From NCBI RefSeq assembly GCF_945957355.1, contig NZ_CAMFKM010000007.1, positions 205,196-269,195 on the forward strand: a stretch of DNA of 64,000 bases, given 5' to 3'. Under the pieces are notes generated by a model. That model did not search any database, was not told the origin of the DNA, and worked only from the letters and a program-made list of their open reading frames with translations. Shown piece after piece: positions 1 to 9,000 of the stretch. The position numbers and the translations under genes were made by a program. Each line of letters opens with the position of its first letter. Position 1 is the stretch's first letter. The stretch comes from an uncultured Reyranella sp. (GTDB lineage Bacteria > Pseudomonadota > Alphaproteobacteria > Reyranellales > Reyranellaceae).

Positions 1-91
1 GCAGGAAGTGCGGACGGCAATGGGCACGAAGCTGACCGCCGACCTGCACGGCGCCCTCGACCGCTCGATGGAGAAACTGGCGCCGCTCTGA
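1..91 (+). CDS. C-terminal fragment of an unidentified protein
   Basis: An open frame enters from the left edge (codons start at base 2) and ends at a TGA at 89-91. Only 29 residues are visible, ending ...MEKLAPL. They look like an amphipathic C-terminal helix, too little to assign a family. High third-position GC agrees with real coding sequence. The gene converges with tenA, 149 bp away. Confidence 0.5.
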   Translation, partial: QEVRTAMGTKLTADLHGALDRSMEKLAPL

Positions 92-178
92 CAGGCCGTC
101 GAAAGAGCCGGATTCCGCCAAATGAACGAAACAAAAGAAATAAACGAATCAATCGAAACGAGAGTCGCGCCCCTCCAA

Positions 179-218
179 CAGGTATCATGATACCGCGGGC
201 GTTGCCCGCCGGTACCTG
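179..218. repeat. Nested palindrome between convergent genes
   Basis: GGTATCATGATACC (181-194) is a perfect 14-bp palindrome. It is followed by a GCGGGC-GTT-GCCCGC hairpin (195-209). TACC (191-194) also pairs with GGTA (211-214) with one bulged base, and CAGGTA (179-184) with TACCTG (213-218). The element lies between the 3' end of the partial gene and the 3' end of tenA. No T-run follows the hairpin on the plus strand or, in the tenA sense, on the minus strand, so it is not a classical terminator. A role in 3'-end formation is possible but unproven. Confidence 0.4.
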
Positions 219-240
219 CAAAAACCCTTGCCAACGCCCG

Positions 241-852
241 CTAAACGTGGGCGGCGAAGAAACCCAGTTCGAGTTCCATGGCGCGGCGGTAGTTGGCCCG
301 CACCGCTTCGTTATCCTCGGCATGCAGGTCGAGCAGGGCTTCGAGCTGGACGGCCAGCGCCTCGAAGCCCGGATCGGCATAGGTCTTCACCCACTCCGAA
401 TAGAGCTTGGCCACGCTGTTGGCGGCCAGCGAACGGCCGAGATAGGCATAGAGCCGCATGCACGGCGTCATCGCCGCGATCGTCTCGCCGAGATCGCCGC
501 GCCGCGCCGTCTCGAGGAGAAAGTCGACATAGGCGCGAGTCGCCTCGATGGGGGCGACCCCGTCGAGGTCGACCCGCCAGCGCTCGGCGTAGCCCTTGTG
601 CAGCTTCAGCTCCTGCAGGACGCCGGCGATCAGGCCGGCGAACCCGTACAGATCCTCGCGCGAGCGCGAATTGGCGAGGCAGAAAGCATAGGCGCGCGCG
701 AAGGCTTCGAGGAAATAGGCGTCCTGCGCGACATAGCCCTTGAAGCATTCGATCGGCAGCGAGCCGTCCCGCAGCCCGCGCACGAAACCGTGCGACAGGA
801 TGCGCGAGGCCAGGTCGGAATTCGCCGCCCACAGATCGGCCGAAAGCGCCAT
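241..852 (-). CDS. tenA: TenA/THI-4 family protein (thiaminase II-like)
   Basis: A 203-residue, all-helical protein of the TenA family, which releases or salvages the hydroxymethylpyrimidine part of thiamine from degraded thiamine in the cytosol. Visible family features are YVAQDAYFLEAFARAYA near residue 41, an E-L-K-L-H-K-G-Y-A-E segment, MTPCMRLYAYLG around residue 129 (the region of the active-site Cys in TenA) and a C-terminal EWVKTYADPGFEALA block. The start at 852 has a GGAG-type Shine-Dalgarno sequence. It lies 22 bp downstream of metZ, so it is probably co-transcribed and shares the SAM-II leader. No TPP riboswitch is visible. The precise substrate is not determined by sequence. Confidence 0.88.
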   Translation of the reverse strand: MALSADLWAANSDLASRILSHGFVRGLRDGSLPIECFKGYVAQDAYFLEAFARAYAFCLANSRSREDLYGFAGLIAGVLQELKLHKGYAERWRVDLDGVAPIEATRAYVDFLLETARRGDLGETIAAMTPCMRLYAYLGRSLAANSVAKLYSEWVKTYADPGFEALAVQLEALLDLHAEDNEAVRANYRRAMELELGFFAAHV

Positions 853-874
853 CTCCGGTCTCCGGCCGCCTGCG

Positions 875-2086
875 TCAGCCGCCCAGCGCCTGGGTCAAGT
901 CGGCGATGATGTCCTCGGCATCCTCTAGGCCCACGGAGAGGCGGACCGTGCCGTCGGTGATGCCGAGCTTCGCGCGCTCCTCGGCGCCGATGCGCATGTG
1001 CGTCGTCGTCGCCGGATGGGTGACGAGGCTCTTGGCATCGCCGAGATTGTTGGAGATGTCGACGATCTGCAGGCGGTTCAGCGCCGCGAACGCGCCCTGC
1101 TTGCCGGCCTTGAGGTCGAACGTCACCACGCCGCCGAAATCGGACATCTGCTTCGCCGCCAGCGCATGCTGCGGATGGTCGGGGCGTCCGGGATAGAGCA
1201 CGCGGCCGATCGCCGGATGCGCGGCCAGCGCGTCGGCGACACGACGGGCATTGGCGCAATGGCGCTCGACACGCAGGCCGAGCGTCTCCAAGCCTTTCAC
1301 CAGCACCCAGGCGTTGAACGGGCTGAGCGACGGGCCGGTATTGCGGATGATCGGCTGCAGCTTGTCGACGATGAACTCCTTCGAGCCCAGCACCGCTCCG
1401 CCCAGGGTACGGCCCTGGCCGTCGATGTACTTGGTGGCGGAGTGGACCACGACGTCGGCGCCGAATTCGAGCGGCCGCTGCAGGATCGGCGTCGCGAAAG
1501 CGTTGTCGAGCACGACCTTGGCGCCGGCCTTGTGGGCGAAGTCGCACACCGCCTTCACGTCGACGATGTCGAGCATCGGATTGGACGGCGATTCGAACAG
1601 CACGGCCTGCGTCGGCCTGGAGAGCGCCTTCTCCCACTGCGCGAGATCGCCGCCGTCGACGAGCTCGCTCTGGATGCCGTACTTCGGCAGCAGGTCGGTG
1701 ACGATGTAGTGACAGGAGCCGAAGAGCTGGCGCGCCGCGACGATGCGATCACCCGACTTGAGCAGCGCGAGCAGCGCGAAGAACACGGCCGACATGCCGG
1801 TCGAGGTCGAGCGACAGGCCTCGGCGCCTTCCAGCGCGGCCAGCCGGTTCTCGAACATGGAGACGGTCGGATTGCCGAAGCGCGAATACTGGTAGTGGTT
1901 GCTCTCGCCCTTGAAGGTGGCCTCGGCCTCTTCGGCGCTCGAATAGGCGTACCCCGACGTCAGGAACAGCGCTTCCGACGTCTCGTCGAAGTTGCTGCGC
2001 ACCTGGCCGCCACGCACCGCGCGGGTCTGGGGGCGCCACTTCGAAACATCGGCCTGCGCCTTCTTCACGGGAATCGAACCGTCCAT
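875..2086 (-). CDS. metZ: O-succinylhomoserine sulfhydrylase
   Basis: A PLP-dependent enzyme of the Cys/Met metabolism family, 403 residues. It converts O-succinylhomoserine plus sulfide to homocysteine in methionine synthesis. Key features are YSRFGNPT near residue 67, the S-x-S-T-G-M-S-A phosphate-binding turn, LDNAFATP, and the SATKYIDGQG motif carrying the PLP lysine (about K219). The sequence resembles MetZ more than cystathionine gamma-synthase. The frame stays open upstream to about 2170, but ATG 2086 is chosen because AGGAG lies just upstream and the longer frame runs through the terminator hairpin. It is preceded by a SAM-II riboswitch and terminator, so expression should fall when S-adenosylmethionine is plentiful. 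tenA follows. Confidence 0.93.
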   Translation of the reverse strand: MDGSIPVKKAQADVSKWRPQTRAVRGGQVRSNFDETSEALFLTSGYAYSSAEEAEATFKGESNHYQYSRFGNPTVSMFENRLAALEGAEACRSTSTGMSAVFFALLALLKSGDRIVAARQLFGSCHYIVTDLLPKYGIQSELVDGGDLAQWEKALSRPTQAVLFESPSNPMLDIVDVKAVCDFAHKAGAKVVLDNAFATPILQRPLEFGADVVVHSATKYIDGQGRTLGGAVLGSKEFIVDKLQPIIRNTGPSLSPFNAWVLVKGLETLGLRVERHCANARRVADALAAHPAIGRVLYPGRPDHPQHALAAKQMSDFGGVVTFDLKAGKQGAFAALNRLQIVDISNNLGDAKSLVTHPATTTHMRIGAEERAKLGITDGTVRLSVGLEDAEDIIADLTQALGG

Positions 2087-2131
2087 CTCACTCTCCTGTC
2101 TCGCCGCGCGCCCTTCCAGCTGCGCAAACGA

Positions 2132-2163
2132 AAAGCCCCCGACCTGGAAGGACGGGGGCTTTG
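2132..2163 (-). terminator. Riboswitch-associated hairpin terminator before metZ
   Basis: On the minus strand AAAGCCCCCG and CGGGGGCTTTT form a strong 9-10 bp stem around a loop of about 13 nt, followed by TTTTCGTTT. It lies between the SAM-II aptamer and the metZ start (45 bp further on). It can act as the expression platform by premature transcription termination. The alternative antiterminator fold was not worked out. Confidence 0.75.
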
Positions 2164-2171
2164 CGAGCACC

Positions 2172-2229
2172 TCCGACCTTTTAGCGATGTTTAACGTGGT
2201 CGCAAGCCGGTCGGCTCAAATCTCCACGG
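2172..2229 (-). promoter_or_regulatory. SAM-II riboswitch (metA-type)
   Basis: The minus strand reads GTGGAGATTTGAGCCGACC, then GGCTTGCGACCACGTTAAA, then CATCGCTAAAAGGTCGG. This matches the SAM-II aptamer. The GATTT segment, the CCGACC-GGC segment, CCACGTTAAA and GCTAAAAGG are its conserved blocks, and the 3' GGTCGG can pair with CCGACC to form the H-type pseudoknot. SAM-II elements are typical of alphaproteobacterial metZ, metX and metA genes and turn genes off when S-adenosylmethionine binds. Here the switch precedes a hairpin terminator and then metZ-tenA. Confidence 0.88.
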
Positions 2230-2235
2230 ACCGCC

Positions 2236-2264
2236 TCTATAAAGGCGGCAACAGCCGGGCGCAA
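2236..2264 (-). promoter_or_regulatory. Candidate sigma-70 promoter for the metZ leader
   Basis: On the minus strand TTGCGC (-35, 2264-2259) and TATAGA (-10, 2241-2236) are separated by exactly 17 bp. This places the start of transcription at the first bases of the riboswitch. A small CCGCCT/AGGCGG hairpin overlaps the -10 region. The call is based only on consensus and spacing. Confidence 0.5.
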
Positions 2265-2307
2265 GCCCGTCCATAGGACCTGCGCCCGGACTTTCGCGTG
2301 CCCGCTC

Positions 2308-3996
2308 CTAGTGCTTCTGCTTGGCCAGCGCCTGCTCGCGGAGCTTGCTCATGGTGATCCGCGAGGTGATCGCCTCGGCGTCCGTCTTCACATGGATGAT
2401 CGAGGGCTTGCCGGCGGCGAGGGCGCGCTCGAACGCCGCCTCGAAGTCGGCGGTGCGCTCGACCGTCTCACCATGGCCGCCGAAGGCGCGGGCATAGGCC
2501 GCGAAGTCGGGGTTCTTCAGCTCGGTGCCGTGCACGCGCGTCGGATACTCACGCTCCTGATGCATGCGGATCGTGCCGTACATGCCATTGTCGACCACGA
2601 TGAACACGACATTCGCTCCATGCTGGACGGCGGTCGCGAACTCCTGCCCGTTCATCAGGAAGCAGCCGTCGCCGCTGAACGACACGACGGTGCGGCCGGG
2701 CGCGGCGATCTTCGCCGCCACCGCCGACGGCACGCCGTAGCCCATCGAGCCGTTGGTCGGCGCGAGCTGGGTACGGAAGCCGCGATACTGGAAGAAGCGA
2801 TGAACGAAACCGGCGTAGTTGCCCGCGCCGTTGGTGACGATGACGTCGTCGGGCAGGCGCTTGTTCAACCAGCCCACGATCTCCGCGAAATTGGCCGAGC
2901 CGGGCTGCGGCGTCGGCTCGATGTTCTTCAGGTAGTCGGCGCGCGCTTCGGCGACACCCGCCTTCCAGGCAGAGGCATCGACCGGCTTCATCGCCTTCGC
3001 GGCCGCCGCGAACTGCGCCATGCCCGCGTTGATCGGGAGCGTCGCCTGATAGACGCGGCCGAGCTCCTCGGCGCCGGCATGCACGTGCACCATTTTCTGC
3101 GCCGGCACCGGCAGGTCGAACATGGTGTAGCCGCCGGTGGTGGCCTCGCCGAGGCGCGGACCGATCGCGATGATGAGGTCGCTCTCCTTGATGCGCTTGC
3201 CAAGCGGCGGGTTCACGCCAAGACCGAGATCGCCCACGAAATTGTCGTGGCGATTGTCGATCAGGTCCTGGTTGCGGAAGGCGGTGGTCACCGGCAGGTG
3301 GTTGGCCTCGACGAAGGCGCGGATGTCGGCGCAGGCCTTCGCGTCCCAGCCGCCGCCGCCCAGGATCACAAGCGGCTGCTTCGCCGCGGCGAGGAGCTCG
3401 CGGAACGACGCCATGTCCTCGGGCGCCGGCGCTCCGCGCGCCACCTTGTAGGGACCGGCATCGGCGACCTCGACCTCGTCGACCAGCATGTCTTCGGGCA
3501 GGGCGATGACGACCGGACCGGGCCGGCCGTTCACAGCGCGATGGAAGGCCTGGCTCACGATCTCGGGAATGCGGCGGGCATCCTCGATCTGGGTCACCCA
3601 TTTGGCCATCTGGCCGTACATGCGGCGATAATCGATTTCCTGGAACGCCTCGCGCTCGGCCTGTTCGCGCGCGACCTGCCCGACCAGCAGGATCATGGGC
3701 GTCGAATCCTGGAAGCCGGTATGCATTCCGACGCTGGCATTGGTGGCGCCCGGACCGCGCGTCACGAAACAGACGCCGGGCTTGCCGGTCAGCTTGCCGT
3801 AGGCCTCGGCCATATAGGACGCGCCGCCTTCCTGGCGGCAGATCACGTAGCGGATCGAATTGCGCTGGGCGTAGAGGGCGTCGAGGGCGGCCAGATAGCT
3901 TTCGCCGGGCACGCCGAAGATCGTGTCGGTGCCGTGGATTCGCAATTGGTCGATCAGAACCTGCGCGCCGCTGCGGCGCGGGTAAACGGTAGCCAT
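2308..3996 (-). CDS. Thiamine-diphosphate-dependent enzyme, acetolactate synthase-like
   Basis: A 562-residue protein with the three-domain layout of the acetolactate synthase/benzoylformate decarboxylase superfamily. The N-terminal Pyr domain has FGVPGESYLAALDAL and the catalytic Glu in CRQEGGASYMAEAYGKLTG. A middle domain with an Rossmann-like PLVILGGGG follows. The C-terminal PP domain has the ThDP/Mg motif GDGCFLMNGQEFATA ... VVDNG (GDG-x(n)-DN). No regulatory small subunit (ilvH) is nearby and the ilv operon is absent, so a catabolic or specialised carboligase or decarboxylase is more likely than biosynthetic IlvB. It lies 16 bp downstream of the NIPSNAP gene. Substrate unknown. Confidence 0.82.
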   Translation of the reverse strand: MATVYPRRSGAQVLIDQLRIHGTDTIFGVPGESYLAALDALYAQRNSIRYVICRQEGGASYMAEAYGKLTGKPGVCFVTRGPGATNASVGMHTGFQDSTPMILLVGQVAREQAEREAFQEIDYRRMYGQMAKWVTQIEDARRIPEIVSQAFHRAVNGRPGPVVIALPEDMLVDEVEVADAGPYKVARGAPAPEDMASFRELLAAAKQPLVILGGGGWDAKACADIRAFVEANHLPVTTAFRNQDLIDNRHDNFVGDLGLGVNPPLGKRIKESDLIIAIGPRLGEATTGGYTMFDLPVPAQKMVHVHAGAEELGRVYQATLPINAGMAQFAAAAKAMKPVDASAWKAGVAEARADYLKNIEPTPQPGSANFAEIVGWLNKRLPDDVIVTNGAGNYAGFVHRFFQYRGFRTQLAPTNGSMGYGVPSAVAAKIAAPGRTVVSFSGDGCFLMNGQEFATAVQHGANVVFIVVDNGMYGTIRMHQEREYPTRVHGTELKNPDFAAYARAFGGHGETVERTADFEAAFERALAAGKPSIIHVKTDAEAITSRITMSKLREQALAKQKH

Positions 3997-4012
3997 GTTG
4001 GACGTCTTTCCC

Positions 4013-4327
4013 TTACTTCGTGGGTGAGAAGGTAGTGGGCACCAATATCTTGTTGTTCATGGTCTTCATATATTCTCGGCTCTTCTGCAAATACGCCTGC
4101 CAGGCGGGATCGGCAGCCATCGCAGCGCGACGCTTCGTGCGATCCGCGAGGTCCGCGTAGCCCCAGATGTGAACGATCTCGTTCACGTTTCCGACCTCGG
4201 TCGTGTAATAGCCGACGAGATTGCCGAGATGCTTCAACTGGACGGGCAGGCCTTCCTTTTCGTAGAGCGCGAGGAAGTCGCGCAGGCGTCCCGGCTGCAG
4301 TTCGTAGGTTCGATGGTCGACGATCAT
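4013..4327 (-). CDS. NIPSNAP family protein
   Basis: A 104-residue ferredoxin-like alpha/beta-barrel dimer family. It begins MIVDHRTYELQPGRLRDFL and has the typical VHIWGYADLADRTKRRAAM segment and a trailing W-x-x-Y-L-x-K-S block. A strong GGGAGGG Shine-Dalgarno lies before ATG 4327. It is the first gene of a unit with the downstream ThDP enzyme. NIPSNAP proteins often sit in catabolic operons; no catalytic activity can be read from the sequence. Confidence 0.85.
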   Translation of the reverse strand: MIVDHRTYELQPGRLRDFLALYEKEGLPVQLKHLGNLVGYYTTEVGNVNEIVHIWGYADLADRTKRRAAMAADPAWQAYLQKSREYMKTMNNKILVPTTFSPTK

Positions 4328-4616
4328 TTCGCAATCCCTCCCGATTCAGTGGCGATTGTGTGCCGCGATTCGTTATGCCTCAACCGTGCGACGAGGTGGA
4401 CTCAAGCGTTGATTCAGCGCATAAGTGCTGCATTGCGACACTAGCCGACGAGTATCATCATGAGTCTCGGCACACAGTCGCGGAGCGCGATACCGGTCAA
4501 CGTCTTCCCGTGAGCTACTTGGTCATCTGTCAAAGGTCATCGAAACGCTTGGACGCATCCGTCCAGCAAGCGCGCGCCGGACTCCGCTCGATCCTTCCTC
4601 TAGCCCAGAGCCTTGA

Positions 4617-5324
<708 letters not shown>

Positions 5325-5360
5325 GCCGTTCTGGCAATAGGCCGTCCTGACGGTCGACTT

Positions 5361-5392
5361 GAACGCCGGAGGATTTCCTCCGGCGTTTTCGT
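5361..5392 (+). terminator. Rho-independent terminator after the RRM gene
   Basis: GAACGCCGGAGGA and TCCTCCGGCGTT form a near-perfect stem of about 12 bp with a very short loop, followed by TTTTCGTTT. It lies 37 bp after the RRM stop codon and before the next gene's Shine-Dalgarno sequence. Confidence 0.85.
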
Positions 5393-5442
5393 TTGCGTAT
5401 GCCGCGACGGTGCTATGCTTCGCGCCTTCGACGGAGGTGGGC

Positions 5443-6168
5443 ATGAAGCGACGGTCGGCGCTCCTGGGCTCAATGGCGGCGCTGGCGACGGCACCGGCGG
5501 CTCGCGCCCAGACACAAGTCGACCTGCAGCTCGTGCTGGCCGTCGACGTCTCGCGATCGATCGACGAGGTCGAGGCCGAACTCCAGCGGCGCGGCTATAT
5601 CGAGGCGCTGACCAACGACCGGGTGGTCGACGCCGTCCTCTCTGGCGAGAACAGGCGTATCGCGATCTGCTACACGGAGTGGGCAGGCGCGCACTTCCAG
5701 ACCGTCGTGATCGACTGGACGGTCATCGACAGCCCCGGGGCGGCCCGACGCTTTGCAGAAAAACTCGCCGAGGCGCCGCGAACCTCGCAGAGCTGGACCG
5801 CCGTCGGAGCGGCCCTCGCCCATGCCGGCCAGCGCTTCGAGAACTCGCCCTTTGCCGCCAAGCGGCGCGTCATCGACGTCTCGGGTGACGGCCGCACGAA
5901 CGATGGCCCGCCCGCCGAGATCATGCGCGACAAGCTCGTGTCCCAGGGCATCGTGGTGAACGGCCTGCCGGTGATGATGAACCGCAGCAATTTCGGCCGC
6001 CCGCCCGACCTCACCCTGGACAAGTACTACGAGGAGAGCGTTATCGGGGGGCCGGGCTCGTTCCTGATCGTGGCCGACAATTTCGACCATTTCGGCCGCG
6101 CCGTGCGCACCAAGCTGGTGCGCGAGATTTCCGGCACGACGGCTAGCCCTCGTTCATCACCTGCCTGA
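5443..6168 (+). CDS. Secreted DUF1194-type von Willebrand factor A protein
   Basis: A 241-residue protein with a signal peptide (MKRRSALLGS... ending in A-R-A-Q). The mature part starts with a hydrophobic strand and the MIDAS motif DVSRS (D-x-S-x-S). Further on it has S-W-T-A-V-G and SGDGRTNDG, which complete a metal-ion-dependent adhesion site. This matches the DUF1194 periplasmic vWA family of alphaproteobacteria; its partner is unknown. ATG 5443 is chosen for GGAGG nine bases upstream and because the signal peptide starts there. Its 3' end overlaps the convergent hydrolase gene by 26 bp. Confidence 0.8.
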   Translation: MKRRSALLGSMAALATAPAARAQTQVDLQLVLAVDVSRSIDEVEAELQRRGYIEALTNDRVVDAVLSGENRRIAICYTEWAGAHFQTVVIDWTVIDSPGAARRFAEKLAEAPRTSQSWTAVGAALAHAGQRFENSPFAAKRRVIDVSGDGRTNDGPPAEIMRDKLVSQGIVVNGLPVMMNRSNFGRPPDLTLDKYYEESVIGGPGSFLIVADNFDHFGRAVRTKLVREISGTTASPRSSPA

Positions 6169-7504
6169 GCCTCGCGAAGGGGCTGCTGTCGCGGATGAGC
6201 TGGACCGGCATACCGAGATGGCCGAACCGGTAGCGAAACCGATTGTCTTCTGGCAGGCGCCAGCGTTGCGCGAGCGCCAAGCCATCGCGATAGGGCACCC
6301 AGCGATCGGTTTCGCCCAGTGCCGAGACGATGCGCGAGGGCGGCAAGGCCGGCGTGTCCGCGGGATCGATCATGCGTGAAAGCCGCGCCAGGTTCTCGCG
6401 TGTCCAGCCCGCCTCGATCAGTGCGCGGTCGAGCCCCAGCATGCCGGCAAGCGCTCCTCCGAAGGTGACGTCCTCGACGCGGCCCGAATGGCTGATCAGC
6501 AGGGCCGCGTCGGGCCGCGCCTCGGGCGGCCAGAGATGGCAATGGCTGGCGGCCAGTTGCGCCACGAACGACGACATCGATATGCCGGCGAGCGCCACCT
6601 TGCCGGCGAACCGCGCGCGCGCCCACGCGACCAGGAGCGCCGACTCGATCGCCTGTCCGGCAATGAGATCCATGGAACTCGTCGGACTAGCCGCAAAAAA
6701 TGGCTCGCCGCCATAGAAGCCCGGCATCGCCCGCAGGCCGTGATATGGCGAGACCGGCTCGATGACCCTCCATCCCATTGCCGCGAGTAGCGGCCCCGGA
6801 CCGCGATCCATCGACATCAATTCGGACTCGACGCAGAGGCCGTTTCCGAAGACCAAAGTGTCGAATGTCCCACCAACAGGTTCGACGACACGGGCATAGA
6901 GAGTTTCGCTGCCCGGGCGTCGTTGCAGTCGCGCCGATGGAGTGGCGGCCCGCAGCCAGTATTCGCGAAGGCCGTCCTTCAGGTAGCTGCGCGATGCCTC
7001 GATGCCTTCCAGGGCGAGCGGCGCCACATAGAGGGCGGAAGGATTGCCGAACACCCGGCCGAGCTCGCGCTCGACCTGTTCGGGCGGGTCGATTCGCCAG
7101 CGGGCCAGCGGTGGCCGGCTGGGAAACAGCAGCGGATAGAAGAGCGCACGGCTCGCCAGGTGGGCGGTCGCAGCGGTACGTCTTTCGCGGTCTAGCCGTT
7201 CAGGATCACCTTCGGCCGCCGGCTCGAAGATGGCGACTTCCCATTCCGTCCGCGTCTCCTCCGCGCGGGCTCGCGCCCGTCCATGACGGGTCAGCAGACG
7301 CTGCAGGCGGACCTCCGACCAGAAGCCCGGCAGGGCCATGCCGATCTCTTCGCGAAATCGAGCGACATCCAGCCCGGCGAGATTGGCCGCCGCCCATAAT
7401 CGCGAGAGCGGCAAATACCATCGCCTCAGGCCGTACAGCCCGACCGGATCGACCCACGGCCGCGCCAGCAAGGCTCCAACCGGCGAATCGAACAGAACAT
7501 TCAT
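6143..7504 (-). CDS. Predicted alpha/beta hydrolase (ABHD18/DUF2048-like)
   Basis: A 453-residue protein. After an N-terminal region of about 200 residues with PLLFPSRPPLARWRID, it shows an alpha/beta-hydrolase core: DTLVFGNGLC, a P-Y-H-G-L-R-A-M-P-G-F-Y-G-G-E-P-F-F loop, and the nucleophile elbow GISMSSF (G-x-S-x-S). C-terminally a GETDRWVPY stretch and the final GHLGMP supply candidate acid and His residues. The proline-rich loop before the nucleophile recalls the DUF2048/ABHD18 group; substrate unknown. ATG 7504 is chosen because the longer upstream frame has no family similarity. It is divergent from the class II aldolase gene. Confidence 0.65.
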   Translation of the reverse strand: MNVLFDSPVGALLARPWVDPVGLYGLRRWYLPLSRLWAAANLAGLDVARFREEIGMALPGFWSEVRLQRLLTRHGRARARAEETRTEWEVAIFEPAAEGDPERLDRERRTAATAHLASRALFYPLLFPSRPPLARWRIDPPEQVERELGRVFGNPSALYVAPLALEGIEASRSYLKDGLREYWLRAATPSARLQRRPGSETLYARVVEPVGGTFDTLVFGNGLCVESELMSMDRGPGPLLAAMGWRVIEPVSPYHGLRAMPGFYGGEPFFAASPTSSMDLIAGQAIESALLVAWARARFAGKVALAGISMSSFVAQLAASHCHLWPPEARPDAALLISHSGRVEDVTFGGALAGMLGLDRALIEAGWTRENLARLSRMIDPADTPALPPSRIVSALGETDRWVPYRDGLALAQRWRLPEDNRFRYRFGHLGMPVQLIRDSSPFARLRQVMNEG

Positions 7505-7601
7505 CGGGACGGCTCCTGACGTCGGCGATTTCGCTTGGCCACATATGCGCTTGGCAGCATCATCGCCCGCGGCGGAGCCTTTCTTCAACGGAGCCCTTTC
7601 A

Positions 7602-8357
7602 ATGCTTGCCAACGACCCGGTCACCCAGGCACGGATCGACCTGACCACCGCCCTGCGCGCCGCCGCGCGGCACGGCCTGAACGAGGGCGTCTGCAACCAC
7701 TTCAGCATGGCGGTGCCCGGCCGCGAGGATCTCTTCCTGGTCAACCCGCAGGGCCTGCACTGGTCGGAGATCACGCCGTCCGACATCGTCATGGCCGACG
7801 GCGACGGCACCATCATCGAGGGCAAGTATCCGGTCGAGCCGACCGCCTTCTACATCCATGCCCGCATCCATGCCGGCAACCCGCGCGCCAAGGTCGTGCT
7901 GCACACCCACATGCCCTATGCGACGGCCCTGACCTCGATCCGCGACGGTCGCATCGAGATGTGCACCCAGAACGCCTTCCGCTACTGGGGCCGCATCGCC
8001 TACGACGAGGCCTATGGTGGCGTCGCCCTGTCCAACGACGAGGGCGAACGCATGTGCCGGGCGATGGGCGACAAGGACATCCTGTTCCTGCGGAACCACG
8101 GCGTCATCGTCTCGGGTCCGACCGTTGCCCAAGCCTACGACGACCTTTATTACCTCGAACGTGCGGCGATGGTGCAGGTGCTGGCCATGCAGACCGGCCG
8201 GGAACTGCACAATATCGACGAGGCGATGGCCGAACACACGGCCAGGCAGATCGCAGGCGAGGCGCAGCAGGCCTTCCTGCATTTCGAATCGCTGAAGCGC
8301 ATGCTCGACCGGGACGAGGCCGGCTGGAGCAGGCTGACGGCGGTCGAGGGACGTTGA
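7602..8357 (+). CDS. Class II aldolase/adducin family protein
   Basis: A 251-residue cytosolic enzyme of the fuculose-phosphate aldolase/adducin family, which uses zinc to cleave or epimerise sugar phosphates or act on similar hydroxy-carbonyl compounds. Visible features are GLNEGVCNHFSM near residue 25, NPQGLHWSEITPSDIV, the zinc-ligand pair LHTHMPYATAL (H101, H103) and the third ligand in FLRNHGVIVSG. The start at 7602 is chosen because the homologous region begins there. The next gene follows after 12 bp. Confidence 0.85.
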   Translation: MLANDPVTQARIDLTTALRAAARHGLNEGVCNHFSMAVPGREDLFLVNPQGLHWSEITPSDIVMADGDGTIIEGKYPVEPTAFYIHARIHAGNPRAKVVLHTHMPYATALTSIRDGRIEMCTQNAFRYWGRIAYDEAYGGVALSNDEGERMCRAMGDKDILFLRNHGVIVSGPTVAQAYDDLYYLERAAMVQVLAMQTGRELHNIDEAMAEHTARQIAGEAQQAFLHFESLKRMLDRDEAGWSRLTAVEGR

Positions 8358-8369
8358 GGGGAAAGACGA

Positions 8370-8969
8370 ATGCGTATCGCCGCCATCTTTGTCGCGTTGT
8401 CGGCGCTCTGCGCCGCGGCCCCTGCCTCCGCCCAGGGATACGGGCTGGGCGGCAGCTCCGGGCCGAAGATCGGCGACCTGGAGATCAAGGCCTACCAGAA
8501 GATCCCGAAGGCCAAGATCGCGGTCCAACTCACCTCGGATACCCATCTTGCCCGCGAGCTGCGCCGCCAGGTGATGGTCCGCCTCACCCAGCGCGGCAAC
8601 CAGGTCGGCTTCAGCGGCGGCAACATCATGCGCATGGATGTGAGCTATTTCGACCTGTCCGGCGGCGGCCTGGACCGAGACATACCGTTGATCCAGAGCC
8701 AGGATTACGAGACCGGCGCCAATCCGCGCCTCGCGCTGCCCGCCAATCCGATCGGGCGGCGCGACACGATCCCGCCTGCGCCCTCCGGCTCGACGTTGCG
8801 CGTCTCGCTCACGCTCTACGAATCGAACAGCGGCAAGGTGCTGTGGACGGCGACGGGTTCCTGCAGCGTGCGATCGAGTGCGGCGATGCAGGCCGGCCTG
8901 TCGATCGTGAACCACATCTTCGATGGCGCCGACGCCAACCGCGTCGCCGACGCCGGCTGTCCGATCTGA
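8370..8969 (+). CDS. Secreted protein of unknown function
   Basis: A 199-residue protein with a clear Sec signal peptide (MRIAAIFVALSALCAAAPASA, cut before QGYG). The mature part alternates beta-strand and loop segments (AKIAVQLTS, GSTLRVSLTLYES) and ends in a Cys (DAGCPI) that could pair with Cys in GSCSVRSS. It looks like a small periplasmic beta-rich protein. I recognise no family. It is probably co-transcribed with the aldolase gene and the following gene (31 bp away). Confidence 0.6.
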   Translation: MRIAAIFVALSALCAAAPASAQGYGLGGSSGPKIGDLEIKAYQKIPKAKIAVQLTSDTHLARELRRQVMVRLTQRGNQVGFSGGNIMRMDVSYFDLSGGGLDRDIPLIQSQDYETGANPRLALPANPIGRRDTIPPAPSGSTLRVSLTLYESNSGKVLWTATGSCSVRSSAAMQAGLSIVNHIFDGADANRVADAGCPI

Positions 8970-9000
8970 CCTTTCGAAAACACAGAACAGAGGAAACGCA

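Noticed and set aside
853..874. A TPP riboswitch for tenA
   Set aside because: Only 22 bp separate metZ and tenA and no THI-box sequence is present; control is more simply through the SAM-II leader.
875..2170. A longer metZ product starting at 2170
   Set aside because: The extension runs through the hairpin terminator and has no homology; ATG 2086 has the Shine-Dalgarno.
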